A stretch of 64,000 nt of DNA from Pelagibacteraceae bacterium AG-414-E02. GTDB taxonomy: Bacteria; Pseudomonadota; Alphaproteobacteria; Pelagibacterales; Pelagibacteraceae. Of the stretch, positions 48,385 to 57,081 are shown piece after piece (position 1 is the stretch's first letter; every line of letters starts with the position of its first letter). The stretch is taken from assembly GCA_003214615.1 (NCBI GenBank), contig QCLK01000002.1, forward strand, positions 124,001-188,000, read 5' to 3'. The notes below the pieces were generated by a model. That model did no database searches and had not been told where the DNA came from. It saw only the letters and a program-made list of their open reading frames with translations. The translations under genes were made by a program, and so were the position numbers.

Positions 48385-49404
48385 TTAGGCCGTTAATTGT
48401 TTTTCTAAATTCAAGTTCCATTTTGCTGAAGTAGAAAGCCCATTCATTTTAGATCTATGATTAAAGATTTTTTGAGTTTTATTTATATCTTTAATATCTC
48501 TTGCCCAACTTTTCAGTGCACTTTGTTGTAACGCTCTACCGTATGAAAAGCTCATTAAAAAACTTGTATCATTAATTTTATTTATTTCATTTAGATTCTG
48601 CGTTGCTTCAATTTCGGTCTGTCCGCCTGATAAAAAAGCAATACCAGGAACTTCACTAGGCACATTTTCTTTTAAACATTTGAGTGTCATTTTGGCTATT
48701 TCCTGAGAGTTATTTTTAGTTTTTGATTTATTTCCAGGCAATATCATATTTGGTTTTAATATTGTTCCTTTAAGATTGATATTGTGTAATTTTAACTCTT
48801 TGTAGCATTCCTTCAAAACAGAAGATGTAACATCATAACACCTATTAATATCATGTTCGCCATCCATTAACACTTCTGGTTCAACAATTGGAACCATTTT
48901 TGCTTCTTGTACTAAAGCAGAATATCTTGCTAGAGCATGAGCATTAGATTTTATTGCTAGCGCAGAAGGATATTTTTTGGAAATAATGTATACAGCTCTC
49001 CATTTTGTAAATCTTGCGCCTAAGTTGTAATATTCAGCTAATCTTTCTCTAAGACCATCCAACCCTTCAGTAATTTTTTCGTCGGGAGAACCAGCTAGTT
49101 TCTTTGCGCCAGTATCCACTTTAATTCCAGGGATTGATCCAAAACTTTTAATTAGTTCTGGCACAGTTTTTCCAGAAGAGGTTTTTTGTTTTATAGTTTC
49201 GTCATAAAGTATCACACCACCAATATGATTTTTCATTCCTTCAGCAGAAAACAATGTTTCTCTAAATTTAAGTCTATTTTCTGGAGTAGATTCAACATTC
49301 ACACTAGATAATCTTTTTGTCATTGTTCCAGTACTTTCATCGGCAGCTAATATACCTTTACCTTTAGCTACCATTTGTTTTGCAATATTTTCTATTTCAT
49401 TCAT
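48385..49404 (-). CDS. fba: Class I fructose-bisphosphate aldolase
   Basis: A 339-residue Schiff-base (metal-independent) aldolase, the class found in animals and a minority of bacteria. Conserved segments are GKGILAADESTGTMTKRL, IGGVILYDETIKQ, GARFTKWRAVY, VPIVEPEVLMDGEHD and the Schiff-base Lys in LKGTILKPNMILPG, followed by FLSGGQTE and SFSYGRALQQSALKSW. It splits or forms fructose-1,6-bisphosphate. It overlaps pgk by 8 bases, placing it in a tkt-gap-pgk-fba triose module. Confidence 0.95.
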   Translation of the reverse strand: MNEIENIAKQMVAKGKGILAADESTGTMTKRLSSVNVESTPENRLKFRETLFSAEGMKNHIGGVILYDETIKQKTSSGKTVPELIKSFGSIPGIKVDTGAKKLAGSPDEKITEGLDGLRERLAEYYNLGARFTKWRAVYIISKKYPSALAIKSNAHALARYSALVQEAKMVPIVEPEVLMDGEHDINRCYDVTSSVLKECYKELKLHNINLKGTILKPNMILPGNKSKTKNNSQEIAKMTLKCLKENVPSEVPGIAFLSGGQTEIEATQNLNEINKINDTSFLMSFSYGRALQQSALKSWARDIKDINKTQKIFNHRSKMNGLSTSAKWNLNLEKQLTA

Positions 49405-50593
49405 TTATTTCTAAAGCTTTTATACCAGGTAAATTTTTACCTTCAAGAAGTTCTAAAAAAGCTCCACCTGCAGTTGATATATATGTAAATCCATTAGAAC
49501 AACCAAATTTATTTATTGCCGCCACAGTATCTCCTCCACCGGCAACTGATGTAAGAGATCTATTTTTAGTATTTTCAGTTATTTTTTTTGCAATTTTGTT
49601 ACTGCCTAATGAAAACGCTTCCTCTTCAAAATAGCCTGCGGGCCCATTCCACAAAACCGTTTTTGACTTATTAATTATTTCGCAAATTTTTTGCACAGTT
49701 TTATCACCAATGTCTAAAATTAAATCTGAGCTATCAATATTATTTATATTTTTTAAAGTACCTTGTGATTTATGATTTTTTGCAACTATTACATCTTCAG
49801 GTATTAAAAGATCACAATTATTTTTTTTACATTGTTCAATTATATTTTTTAATACATTTTCCTGATTTTTTTCGAACAATGATTTTCCAATATTATAACC
49901 TTTTTGATTTATAAAATTGTTTGCCATTGCTCCTACGATAACAATAGTTTGAATTTTTTTTACAAGATTATTAATAATACCTATTTTGGTTGAAATTTTT
50001 GATCCACCTATTATACAGACAACAGGTTTTCTGGGGTTATTTGTTAGCATTTTTATTACACCCACTTCTTCGCAAAGCAATTTTCCAGCATAAGAATCGA
50101 CATGTTTTGTTATTTCAAATACTGATGCATGAGCCCTGTGAGAACAAGAAAAAGCTTCATTTACGTAAATATCACCCATTTTAGAAAGCTCTATGGCAAA
50201 AGATTTGTCATTTAATTCTTCTTCTTTATTAAATCTAATATTTTCGAGTAATAACACCTCACCAGGCTTGATATTTTTACTTTTTTCCATAGCTGCGGGT
50301 CCATAACTTTCATTAGAAAAATAAACATTGGAATTTAATACATCTTTCAAAACAGATGTTATTGGCTTTAAAGATAACTTCTGATCAATTTTTCCCATAG
50401 GTCTTCCTAGATGAGAGATCAAAATTATTTTAGCTTTTTTATCTATAAGATTTTTTATTGTAGGAACAATTTTTTTAATTCTAGATTTGTCAATTATTCG
50501 GCCTTCTTTGATAGGTACATTTAAATCTACACGTAAAATTACTCTTTTATTATTTAAATTTAAATTTTCATCAAGAGCCTTTAATTTGCCCAT
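49397..50593 (-). CDS. pgk: Phosphoglycerate kinase
   Basis: A 398-residue kinase transferring phosphate between 1,3-bisphosphoglycerate and ADP. N-terminal domain motifs are KRVILRVDLNVPIKEGRI, the triose-phosphate-binding LISHLGRPMGK and FNDEAFSCSHRAHASV-like YVNEAFSCSHRAHASV; the C-terminal nucleotide domain has CIIGGSKISTKIGII and the ATP-binding end SVAGGGDTVAAI with TYISTAGGAFLELLEG. It starts 3 bases after gap. The first product, 1,3-bisphosphoglycerate, is also the acyl donor used by FkbH-type enzymes. Confidence 0.97.
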   Translation of the reverse strand: MGKLKALDENLNLNNKRVILRVDLNVPIKEGRIIDKSRIKKIVPTIKNLIDKKAKIILISHLGRPMGKIDQKLSLKPITSVLKDVLNSNVYFSNESYGPAAMEKSKNIKPGEVLLLENIRFNKEEELNDKSFAIELSKMGDIYVNEAFSCSHRAHASVFEITKHVDSYAGKLLCEEVGVIKMLTNNPRKPVVCIIGGSKISTKIGIINNLVKKIQTIVIVGAMANNFINQKGYNIGKSLFEKNQENVLKNIIEQCKKNNCDLLIPEDVIVAKNHKSQGTLKNINNIDSSDLILDIGDKTVQKICEIINKSKTVLWNGPAGYFEEEAFSLGSNKIAKKITENTKNRSLTSVAGGGDTVAAINKFGCSNGFTYISTAGGAFLELLEGKNLPGIKALEINE

Positions 50594-50596
50594 GAT

Positions 50597-51601
50597 TTAT
50601 TTTAGATTTCCTAGGTATATTGCTAAATCGCACATTCTGTTTGCGAAACCCCACTCATTGTCATACCAAGCTGAAATTTTTGCCATTTTACCATCAGCAA
50701 CTTTTGTCAAAGAAAGATCTACAATAGAGGAATGGGAGTTGTGATTAAAATCTGCAGAAACAAGCTGTTCGTTAGTAGTATCAATTATATTTTTTAATTC
50801 AGATTTCGAACTTTTTAAAAATGAATTATTAATTTCCTCTACAGTCATATTCTTCTTTGAAGAAAAGATAAACTCAACTAGCGATACGTTAGGAGTCGGG
50901 ACTCTAATTGAAATTCCTTCTACTTTGCCTTTTAAGTCAGGAATAACATCTCCAAGGGATTTTGTTGCGCCCGTAGTTGTTGGTATTATTGAATTAGGAG
51001 CACTCCTTGCTCTTCTTAAATCTTTATGGGAATTATCCAACAATCTTTGATCTGATGTATATGAATGAATAGTTGTCATGAAGCCTCTTTCAATTCCAAA
51101 ATTGTCATTTATTACTTTAGCAACAGGAGCTAAACAATTTGTGGTACAAGAAGCAGCAGAGATTACCTGATCGCTATTTTTTAATATTTTTTGATTTACT
51201 CCAAAAACAATATTTATTGTTCCCTTACACGGAGCGGAAACCAAAACTCTTTTGGCTCCCGATTTAATATGTTGTTCAGATTTTTCCTTGGTGTTGAATT
51301 TACCTGTGCATTCTAAAACAACATTAACATTATATTTCTTCCAATCTATTTTAGAAATATCTGTTTCACGAATTAAACTTATTTTTTTTCCGTTAACTTC
51401 GATTGCTTTTTCTGAGTGATTTATTTTGGCTTTTAACCTCCCATGTATGGTATCATGTTTTAGTAAAAAACTACTAATTTCAGAGTTGCCCCTATTGTTA
51501 ATAGCCACAACTTCAAGATCTTTTATATTATTTTCAATTATAGATCTAAGAATCATTCTTCCAATTCTACCAAATCCATTTATTCCAATTTTTATAGCCA
51601 T
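50597..51601 (-). CDS. gap: Glyceraldehyde-3-phosphate dehydrogenase
   Basis: A 334-residue GAPDH. The Rossmann start KIGINGFGRIGRMILR and the catalytic SAASCTTNCLAP with nucleophile C152 are intact, as is His in MTTIHSYTSDQRLLD. The cofactor-selecting loop reads VVAINNRGNS: residues 36-37 are Asn-Arg where NAD-specific enzymes have Asp-Leu, which may permit NADP(H). It lies between tkt (2 bases) and pgk (3 bases), so it likely serves a reversible triose-phosphate module. Confidence 0.95.
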   Translation of the reverse strand: MAIKIGINGFGRIGRMILRSIIENNIKDLEVVAINNRGNSEISSFLLKHDTIHGRLKAKINHSEKAIEVNGKKISLIRETDISKIDWKKYNVNVVLECTGKFNTKEKSEQHIKSGAKRVLVSAPCKGTINIVFGVNQKILKNSDQVISAASCTTNCLAPVAKVINDNFGIERGFMTTIHSYTSDQRLLDNSHKDLRRARSAPNSIIPTTTGATKSLGDVIPDLKGKVEGISIRVPTPNVSLVEFIFSSKKNMTVEEINNSFLKSSKSELKNIIDTTNEQLVSADFNHNSHSSIVDLSLTKVADGKMAKISAWYDNEWGFANRMCDLAIYLGNLK

Positions 51602-51603
51602 AA

Positions 51604-53586
51604 TTATTTACTCAACATTTTTTTAGCAATCATAACTACATGATCACTAGTTAAATTAAAATCTTTGTATAACGTTTTATATGGAGCGCTTTTTCCAAAA
51701 GATTTTATACCTAAGGAGGCTCCTTCAGAACCAACATATTTTTCCCACCCAAACACACTACCAGCTTCTATGGATATTTTTTTAGACATTTTATCAATAA
51801 CTTTTTCTTTATATTCTTTTGACTGTTTATCAAACAACTCCTGACAAGGCATAGAAACTACTTTTGAATCAATATTTACATCTTGCAATTTTTTTTGAGC
51901 ATCTATGGCAATTTGAACTTCTGAGCCAGAAGCAATTAATGTAACTGCAGGATCAGAGCTAGTTTTTTTAAGCTCGTAACCACCTAGTTTGCTCATATTT
52001 TTTTTAGAGAGCGATTCAGTTATAAACGGAATTTTTTGTCTTGATAAGGCTATCACGCTGGGATTAGTACTACTTTTTAAGGCGATTTCCCAACATTCAA
52101 GTGTCTCAATTGTGTCTGCTGGTCTAAATACATTTAAATTTGGTATTGCTCTTAAGTGTGCCAAATGTTCGACAGGTTGGTGTGTTGGACCATCTTCTCC
52201 CAATCCTATAGAATCGTGAGAAAAAATATATATAACTTTTAAACCCATTAAAGCAGACAATCTTAAAGAAGGTTTGCAATAATCTAAAAAAATTAAAAAG
52301 GTTCCACCGTAAGGAATAACACCTCCGTGAAGTGCCATCCCATTCATAATTCCAGCCATTGCATGTTCTCTCACACCATAGTGGATATAATTTCCTAGAA
52401 AATTAGAGGGTTTTATTATAGTTGAATGTTTGGTTTTTGTGTTATTAGAGCCACTTAAATCTGCAGATCCACCTATTAATTCTGGTAATTTTTTTGTTAT
52501 TGATTCTAATACCGAAGAAGAAGATTGTCTTGATGCTATTTCAGGTTTTAAGTCAAAAAATATTTTTTTTTGTTCATCTATAAGCTCATCAAAATCATCA
52601 GGTAATTTATTGTTAATTACTCTTGAAAAATCATCTTTTATTTTCCTACTTTTCTTACTGTAAATTGCATTCCATTTTTTTTCTAACAAAGATCCTTTTT
52701 CACCAATTTTTCTCCATTCATTAATAATTTCTTTTGGAATTTGGAAAGCATCAAATTTCCATTTTAATTTTTTCCTAACAAGAGAAACTTCTTCTTCTCC
52801 AAGAGCTGCTCCATGTGAAGAAGCTTTCCCCGATTTATTTGGAGAACCATATCCAATAATAGTGTTGCATGAAATTAAATTTGGTTTATTTGAAGTCAAA
52901 CTTTTTTTAATAGCTTTTGATATTTGTTTTTCATTATGTCCATTAACTTCTTGAAAAGACCATCCGTAGCTTTCAAATCTTTTTTTGTAATTATCCGATA
53001 CTGTTAAGTTTGTAGAACCATCAATAGATATCTTGTTATTATCAAATAGAACTATAAGATTTTTAAGTTTTAAATGTCCAGCTAAGCTCATTGCCTCATG
53101 ACTTATTCCTTCCATTAGATCACCATCACTTGCGATGACATAAGTTTTGTGATTAATTAAATTTGAGCCATATCTTTTTTTTAAAATCTCTTCTGCAATT
53201 GCTATACCGACAGCATTCGTTAAACCTTGTCCGAGTGGGCCAGTTGTAGTTTCTATTCCAGAATTTTTTTCATATTCAGGATGTCCAGCACAAATAGAAT
53301 TAAGTTGTCTAAAATTTTGAATATCTTTTATGGATACACTTTTGTATCCAGTTAGATAAAGCAGAGAATATAAAAGCATTGATCCATGCCCCGCAGAAAG
53401 TATAAAGCGATCTCTATTAATCCAATCGGGATTTTTTGGATTAAACCTTAGGTAGTATTTAAATAATACAGTAGCTACATCCGCCATGCCCATGGGTAAA
53501 CCTGGGTGACCGGAGTTTGCTTTTTGCACAGCATCGATCGAAAGAAATCTAATTGCATTTGCTAAATCTTTGAAGATTGGACTCAC
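51604..53586 (-). CDS. tkt: Transketolase
   Basis: A 660-residue thiamine-diphosphate enzyme moving two-carbon units between pentose and triose phosphates. The N-terminal block has DAVQKANSGHPGLPMGMADV, AGHGSMLLYSLLYL and the TPP/metal motif IASDGDLMEGISHEAMSLAG; the pyrimidine domain has HDSIGLGEDGPTHQPVEHLA with catalytic His/Glu residues, and the C-terminal domain is present. It is the first gene of the run leading to gap, pgk and fba; its start lies 60 bases from the divergent coiled-coil gene. Confidence 0.97.
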   Translation of the reverse strand: MSPIFKDLANAIRFLSIDAVQKANSGHPGLPMGMADVATVLFKYYLRFNPKNPDWINRDRFILSAGHGSMLLYSLLYLTGYKSVSIKDIQNFRQLNSICAGHPEYEKNSGIETTTGPLGQGLTNAVGIAIAEEILKKRYGSNLINHKTYVIASDGDLMEGISHEAMSLAGHLKLKNLIVLFDNNKISIDGSTNLTVSDNYKKRFESYGWSFQEVNGHNEKQISKAIKKSLTSNKPNLISCNTIIGYGSPNKSGKASSHGAALGEEEVSLVRKKLKWKFDAFQIPKEIINEWRKIGEKGSLLEKKWNAIYSKKSRKIKDDFSRVINNKLPDDFDELIDEQKKIFFDLKPEIASRQSSSSVLESITKKLPELIGGSADLSGSNNTKTKHSTIIKPSNFLGNYIHYGVREHAMAGIMNGMALHGGVIPYGGTFLIFLDYCKPSLRLSALMGLKVIYIFSHDSIGLGEDGPTHQPVEHLAHLRAIPNLNVFRPADTIETLECWEIALKSSTNPSVIALSRQKIPFITESLSKKNMSKLGGYELKKTSSDPAVTLIASGSEVQIAIDAQKKLQDVNIDSKVVSMPCQELFDKQSKEYKEKVIDKMSKKISIEAGSVFGWEKYVGSEGASLGIKSFGKSAPYKTLYKDFNLTSDHVVMIAKKMLSK

Positions 53587-53646
53587 TGTAAAACCTATAT
53601 AGACTTGAACCTATCAAATCAATAATATGATTTTTAGATAAATCAA

Positions 53647-53970
53647 ATGAAAAATTACGAAGAAAAAGAAAAAAAGTTGGAAAATGTTCTAAAAAAATTA
53701 AACACAATGTCAAATGAAGTCGTAAAAATGAATAATGACATTAATTCACTTACTATAGAGAAAAATCAATTAATAGGTGAAAAGCAGGAATCGGAAAAAA
53801 ATTTCCAAATTTTAGTAAAACAGCACGAAAAGCTAAAATCAGAGCTAGAAAAAGTAAATAGAGATTTGGGTGATAAATTTGGTGGTCAAAATAATTTTGA
53901 TCAAAAAATTGACGAATTAAATCAAGAAACAGAGACGCTAATAGGTGAAATCGAAAAATGGCAAACGTAA
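53647..53970 (+). CDS. Coiled-coil protein upstream of zapA
   Basis: A 107-residue protein that is nearly all heptad-type coiled coil with alternating Glu/Lys/Leu/Asn (for example VLKKLNTMSNEVVKMNNDIN, then KQHEKLKSELEKVNRDLGDK). It overlaps zapA by 13 bases, so the two are probably translated together. A small coiled-coil gene directly before zapA is common in alphaproteobacteria (DUF4164-like). I cannot confirm the family by eye; a division-related role is inferred from the neighbour. Confidence 0.6.
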   Translation: MKNYEEKEKKLENVLKKLNTMSNEVVKMNNDINSLTIEKNQLIGEKQESEKNFQILVKQHEKLKSELEKVNRDLGDKFGGQNNFDQKIDELNQETETLIGEIEKWQT

Positions 53971-54410
53971 ACATAAAATTTAATAATAAAGATTATTTGT
54001 TGTCCTGTGATGATGGGCAGGAAGAAAGCTTAAAAGTATTAGCTAGTCATTTAGATAAAAAGTATAGCGAGTTAAAAAAAAATCTTGGAAATATAGGTGA
54101 AAATAAACTTTTATTAATAACAACTATTAAAATTATCGATGACTATTTTGACCTATTTAAAAAAGTTAAAAATACAAAAAATGATTTTGAAAAACTGTCT
54201 ATTAAATTTAAGGAGCTTAAATCTTTAGCAATTAATTATAAGGAAGAAAAAGAGTTAGAAATTCAAAAATTAACAAACGAGCTAAATGAATTTAAGAAAA
54301 AGGCGGAAGAAAGTAAAGATTTATATGAAGAAGTTTTAGACAAGACCACAAAGTCGATTGAAAAATTTATTGAAAGTGTGGAAGTAAAGTCAGAAACAAA
54401 AATACAATAG
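53958..54410 (+). CDS. zapA: Cell division protein ZapA
   Basis: A 150-residue ZapA-like protein that bundles FtsZ filaments. The N-terminal globular part has VNIKFNNKDYLLSCDDGQEE and SLKVLASHLDKKYSELKKN, matching ZapA, and LLLITTIKIIDDYFDLFKK begins the coiled-coil stalk. It is longer than the usual 100 residues because the coiled coil continues to the end. The formyl-THF cyclo-ligase gene starts at the next base, so there is no room for the 6S RNA gene that sits between zapA and fau in many bacteria. Confidence 0.85.
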   Translation: MANVNIKFNNKDYLLSCDDGQEESLKVLASHLDKKYSELKKNLGNIGENKLLLITTIKIIDDYFDLFKKVKNTKNDFEKLSIKFKELKSLAINYKEEKELEIQKLTNELNEFKKKAEESKDLYEEVLDKTTKSIEKFIESVEVKSETKIQ

Positions 54411-54977
54411 ATGAGATACGACAAGCCTTTCTTAAGGGGAAAGTTACTTCTATTAAGAAAAAAAAAATACTCTACAGTAAAAAAATTTAATTATAATTTA
54501 ATATTTCAGTTAATAAAAAAACATTTTAATAGTAAAAAAATTATTATTGGCGGATACTACCCTGCAAATTATGAGGTGAATATTTTGAAATTTCTTGAAG
54601 AAGCTTCAAAAAAAAAATTCAAAATAACATTGCCAGTTATAAAATCTCAAAACAAAATGCATTTTAAACTATGGACTTTTAACGAACCTCTTAATGTAAA
54701 TAAATTTGGTATACTAGAGCCACAGAATACTAAAAAAAAAATTATTCCAGATTTAATTTTGGTGCCTCTTGTGGCTTTTGATCGTCATTTAAATCGTATT
54801 GGTTATGGAAAGGGATATTACGATAGAAGCTTAAAAAAAATTATTAAAACAAAAAAACATGCGATCTTTTTGGGAATTGCCTATTCTTTTCAAAAGTGTA
54901 GAAGAATACCAGTAAACAAATATGATTTTAAATTAAATTATATTTTTACTGAAAAAGGAATTATAAACTCTAACTAA
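54411..54977 (+). CDS. fau: 5-formyltetrahydrofolate cyclo-ligase
   Basis: A 188-residue enzyme that converts 5-formyl-THF to 5,10-methenyl-THF with ATP, salvaging folate. It has an N-terminal basic helix (LRGKLLLLRKKKYSTVKK), IIGGYYPANYEVNILKFLEE, PDLILVPLVAFDRHLNRIGY and the diagnostic ATP site GYGKGYYDRSL, then FLGIAYSFQ. Start directly abuts the zapA stop, and a YmdB-like gene follows after 6 bases, so it is in one operon. Confidence 0.92.
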   Translation: MRYDKPFLRGKLLLLRKKKYSTVKKFNYNLIFQLIKKHFNSKKIIIGGYYPANYEVNILKFLEEASKKKFKITLPVIKSQNKMHFKLWTFNEPLNVNKFGILEPQNTKKKIIPDLILVPLVAFDRHLNRIGYGKGYYDRSLKKIIKTKKHAIFLGIAYSFQKCRRIPVNKYDFKLNYIFTEKGIINSN

Positions 54978-54983
54978 TTAAAC

Positions 54984-55793
54984 ATGAATATTTTAATACT
55001 TGGTGATATCGTAGGACCTTCCGGCAGAAAAGCAGTTGTTAATACATTACCTAACTTAATTAGAAAAAAAAAATTAGATTTTGTAATTGTTAATGGTGAG
55101 AATGCTGCAGATCCTGGAGTTGGAATAACTAGAGAAAATACCGAAGATTTTTTTCAAGCAGGGGCCGATGTAATTACGACTGGTAATCACGTCTGGGACC
55201 AAAAAGAGACAATGGAATTTATCAATTCAGAAAAAAGATTATTAAGACCTGAAAATTTAAACAAAGGATCTCCTGGTACCGGAATAGGTATTTTTAATTC
55301 CAGAAATAATAAAAAAGTAGCAGTAATAAATTTAATGGGAAATATTTTTATGAAAAAGTGCGAAGATGTTTTTGAAGCTGCAAAAAATTTTATTCAAAAA
55401 GTGAAATTAAAAAAAGATGCAGACTTTATAATAGTTGATTTGCACGGGGAGATTACTAGTGAAAAAATGGCTATGGGATATTTTTTTGATGGAAAAGTTA
55501 CTATGCTTGTTGGAACACACACTCATGTTCCAACTTCAGATCATAGAATATTAGAAAAAGGCACAGCATATCAAACCGATGTAGGGATGTGTGGGGATTA
55601 TAATTCCGTCATAGGAATGAATAAAGATAATTCCTTAAAAAAATTTTTTAAAGATCCTTCAGCATCAAAACATTATCCTGCGCTTGGTGAGGCGACTATT
55701 TCAGGATTAATGGTAGAAGCTGATGACAAGACTGGTTTGGCTAAAAAAGTTGAACCTATTATTATTGGTGGCGTTTTAAAAAATAAAATATAA
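54984..55793 (+). CDS. YmdB-family metallophosphoesterase (TIGR00282)
   Basis: A 269-residue dimetal phosphoesterase. Conserved blocks are MNILILGDIVGPSGRKAVVN with the first Asp, DFVIVNGENAADPGVGIT (Glu/Asn), VITTGNHVWDQKETMEFI (His/Asp), NLMGNIFM, IIVDLHGEITSEKMAMG and VGTHTHVPTSDHRILEKGTA with YQTDVGMCG. The B. subtilis relative YmdB hydrolyses 2',3'-cyclic nucleotides. It lies between the cyclo-ligase and yebC, a frequent alphaproteobacterial order. Confidence 0.9.
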   Translation: MNILILGDIVGPSGRKAVVNTLPNLIRKKKLDFVIVNGENAADPGVGITRENTEDFFQAGADVITTGNHVWDQKETMEFINSEKRLLRPENLNKGSPGTGIGIFNSRNNKKVAVINLMGNIFMKKCEDVFEAAKNFIQKVKLKKDADFIIVDLHGEITSEKMAMGYFFDGKVTMLVGTHTHVPTSDHRILEKGTAYQTDVGMCGDYNSVIGMNKDNSLKKFFKDPSASKHYPALGEATISGLMVEADDKTGLAKKVEPIIIGGVLKNKI

Positions 55794-55796
55794 TTT

Positions 55797-56543
55797 ATGG
55801 CTGGTCATTCACATTGGGCAGGTATTAAGCACAAAAAGGGAAAAGCGGATAAGCAGCGGTCAAAAATTTTTTCTAAACTTTCCAAAGAAATTACTGTCGC
55901 AGCAAAATTGGGCTCAAAAGATCCTGACTCAAATCCAAGATTAAGATCTGCAATGCAAGCAGCCAGATCAGCCAATATGCCAAAAGAAAATGTAGAAAGA
56001 GCAATAAATAAGTCGGAAGTAAACAAAAATTTAAATTATAATAGTCTTTTATATGAAGGTTTTGGTCCTGAAAAAATAGCGATTATTGTTGAGGCTCTAA
56101 CTGATAACAAAAATAGAACAGCATCAAATATCCGAACATTATTTCAAAAATTTGGAGGAAATTTGGGAGAGTCAGGTGTAGCTTCTCATCAATTTAAGCA
56201 GGCAGGAGTTATTAGAATTGATAAAAAAAAAATTTCTGATAATGACATTTTAGAATTAGCAATTAATGCAGGAGCTGAAGATTGTTCCTCGCATGAGTTT
56301 TATCACGAAGTGATTACCTTGAAAGACAATTTTTATAAAGTTAAAATTAAGATTGAAAAAAAAATTGAGGAGTTTATCTCATCTGGTATTGAGTGGTTAC
56401 CTATAAACAAGGTTTCTTTAAACAAAGAAAAAACCAAATCTGTGGTAAATTTTTTAGAGGCGCTAGAAAACGAAGACGATGTACAACATGTTTACGCAAA
56501 CTTGGAAATAGATAAGGATTATTTAGATAAAATTTCAACATGA
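55797..56543 (+). CDS. yebC: YebC/PmpR family protein
   Basis: A 248-residue TACO1/YebC family member. It begins with the invariant MAGHSHWAGIKHKKGKADKQ, then RSKIFSKLSKEITVAAKLG, ARSANMPKENVERAINKSE, YEGFGPEKIAIIVEALTDNK and LGESGVASHQFKQAGVI. Such proteins regulate transcription and are also reported to relieve ribosome stalling. It overlaps the RuvC-like gene by four bases, keeping the conserved yebC-ruvC adjacency. Confidence 0.95.
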   Translation: MAGHSHWAGIKHKKGKADKQRSKIFSKLSKEITVAAKLGSKDPDSNPRLRSAMQAARSANMPKENVERAINKSEVNKNLNYNSLLYEGFGPEKIAIIVEALTDNKNRTASNIRTLFQKFGGNLGESGVASHQFKQAGVIRIDKKKISDNDILELAINAGAEDCSSHEFYHEVITLKDNFYKVKIKIEKKIEEFISSGIEWLPINKVSLNKEKTKSVVNFLEALENEDDVQHVYANLEIDKDYLDKIST

Positions 56544-57019
56544 TAGTTTTTGGAATAGATCCTGGAGTTAGTGGAGCCATCAGTATTTTAGAAAATAAAA
56601 AGGTCATAGAAGTTTTTGATATGCCCACCATGATTGATGGAAAGAAAAATAAAAAGCAAGTAAACGGCTCTCAAGTATCAAATATTATTAAAGAGAGACT
56701 AAACGATAACAAAGAAATTATTGTTGTTGTTGAACATGTTAATGCAATGCCAGGACAGGGAGTAACTAGCATGTTTAATTTTGGTCAGTCTTTTGGTGTA
56801 ATTAAAGGGGTTTGTTCAGCCTTAAGTTTACCTATTTATTTTGTAAGACCAACTAAATGGAAAAAACATTTTAACTTAATTAAAACAAATAAAGATGCAA
56901 GTAGGACAAAAGTGATCGAAGTCTATCCTGAAATATCAAGTAAACTTTCTAGAAAAAAAGACTCAAATAAAGCTGATGCAATTTTAATAGCCAGATATTT
57001 CAGCGATACACAACTTTAA
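56540..57019 (+). CDS. Phage-type RuvC-like Holliday-junction resolvase
   Basis: A 159-residue RNase H-fold nuclease in the ruvC position. Catalytic acids are visible: D7 in FGIDPGVSGAI, Glu in IVVVEHVNAMPGQGV and Asp in KADAILIARYF. The middle differs from cellular RuvC: MPTMIDGKKNKKQVNGSQVS, GQGVTSMFNFGQSFGVIKGV and FVRPTKWKKHFNLI are the pattern of RuvC-like proteins common in phages, rather than the QVFxxxNxxSxxxLGxARG of cellular RuvC. ruvA and ruvB, which normally follow, are missing; tolQ comes next after 62 bases. I leave the symbol blank because orthology to ruvC is doubtful. Confidence 0.8.
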   Translation: MIVFGIDPGVSGAISILENKKVIEVFDMPTMIDGKKNKKQVNGSQVSNIIKERLNDNKEIIVVVEHVNAMPGQGVTSMFNFGQSFGVIKGVCSALSLPIYFVRPTKWKKHFNLIKTNKDASRTKVIEVYPEISSKLSRKKDSNKADAILIARYFSDTQL

Positions 57020-57081
57020 TTCTCATAAAAGCTTAGTTTTAGTGCCAAATTCATGACACATTTAAATGCACATTAACCTGA

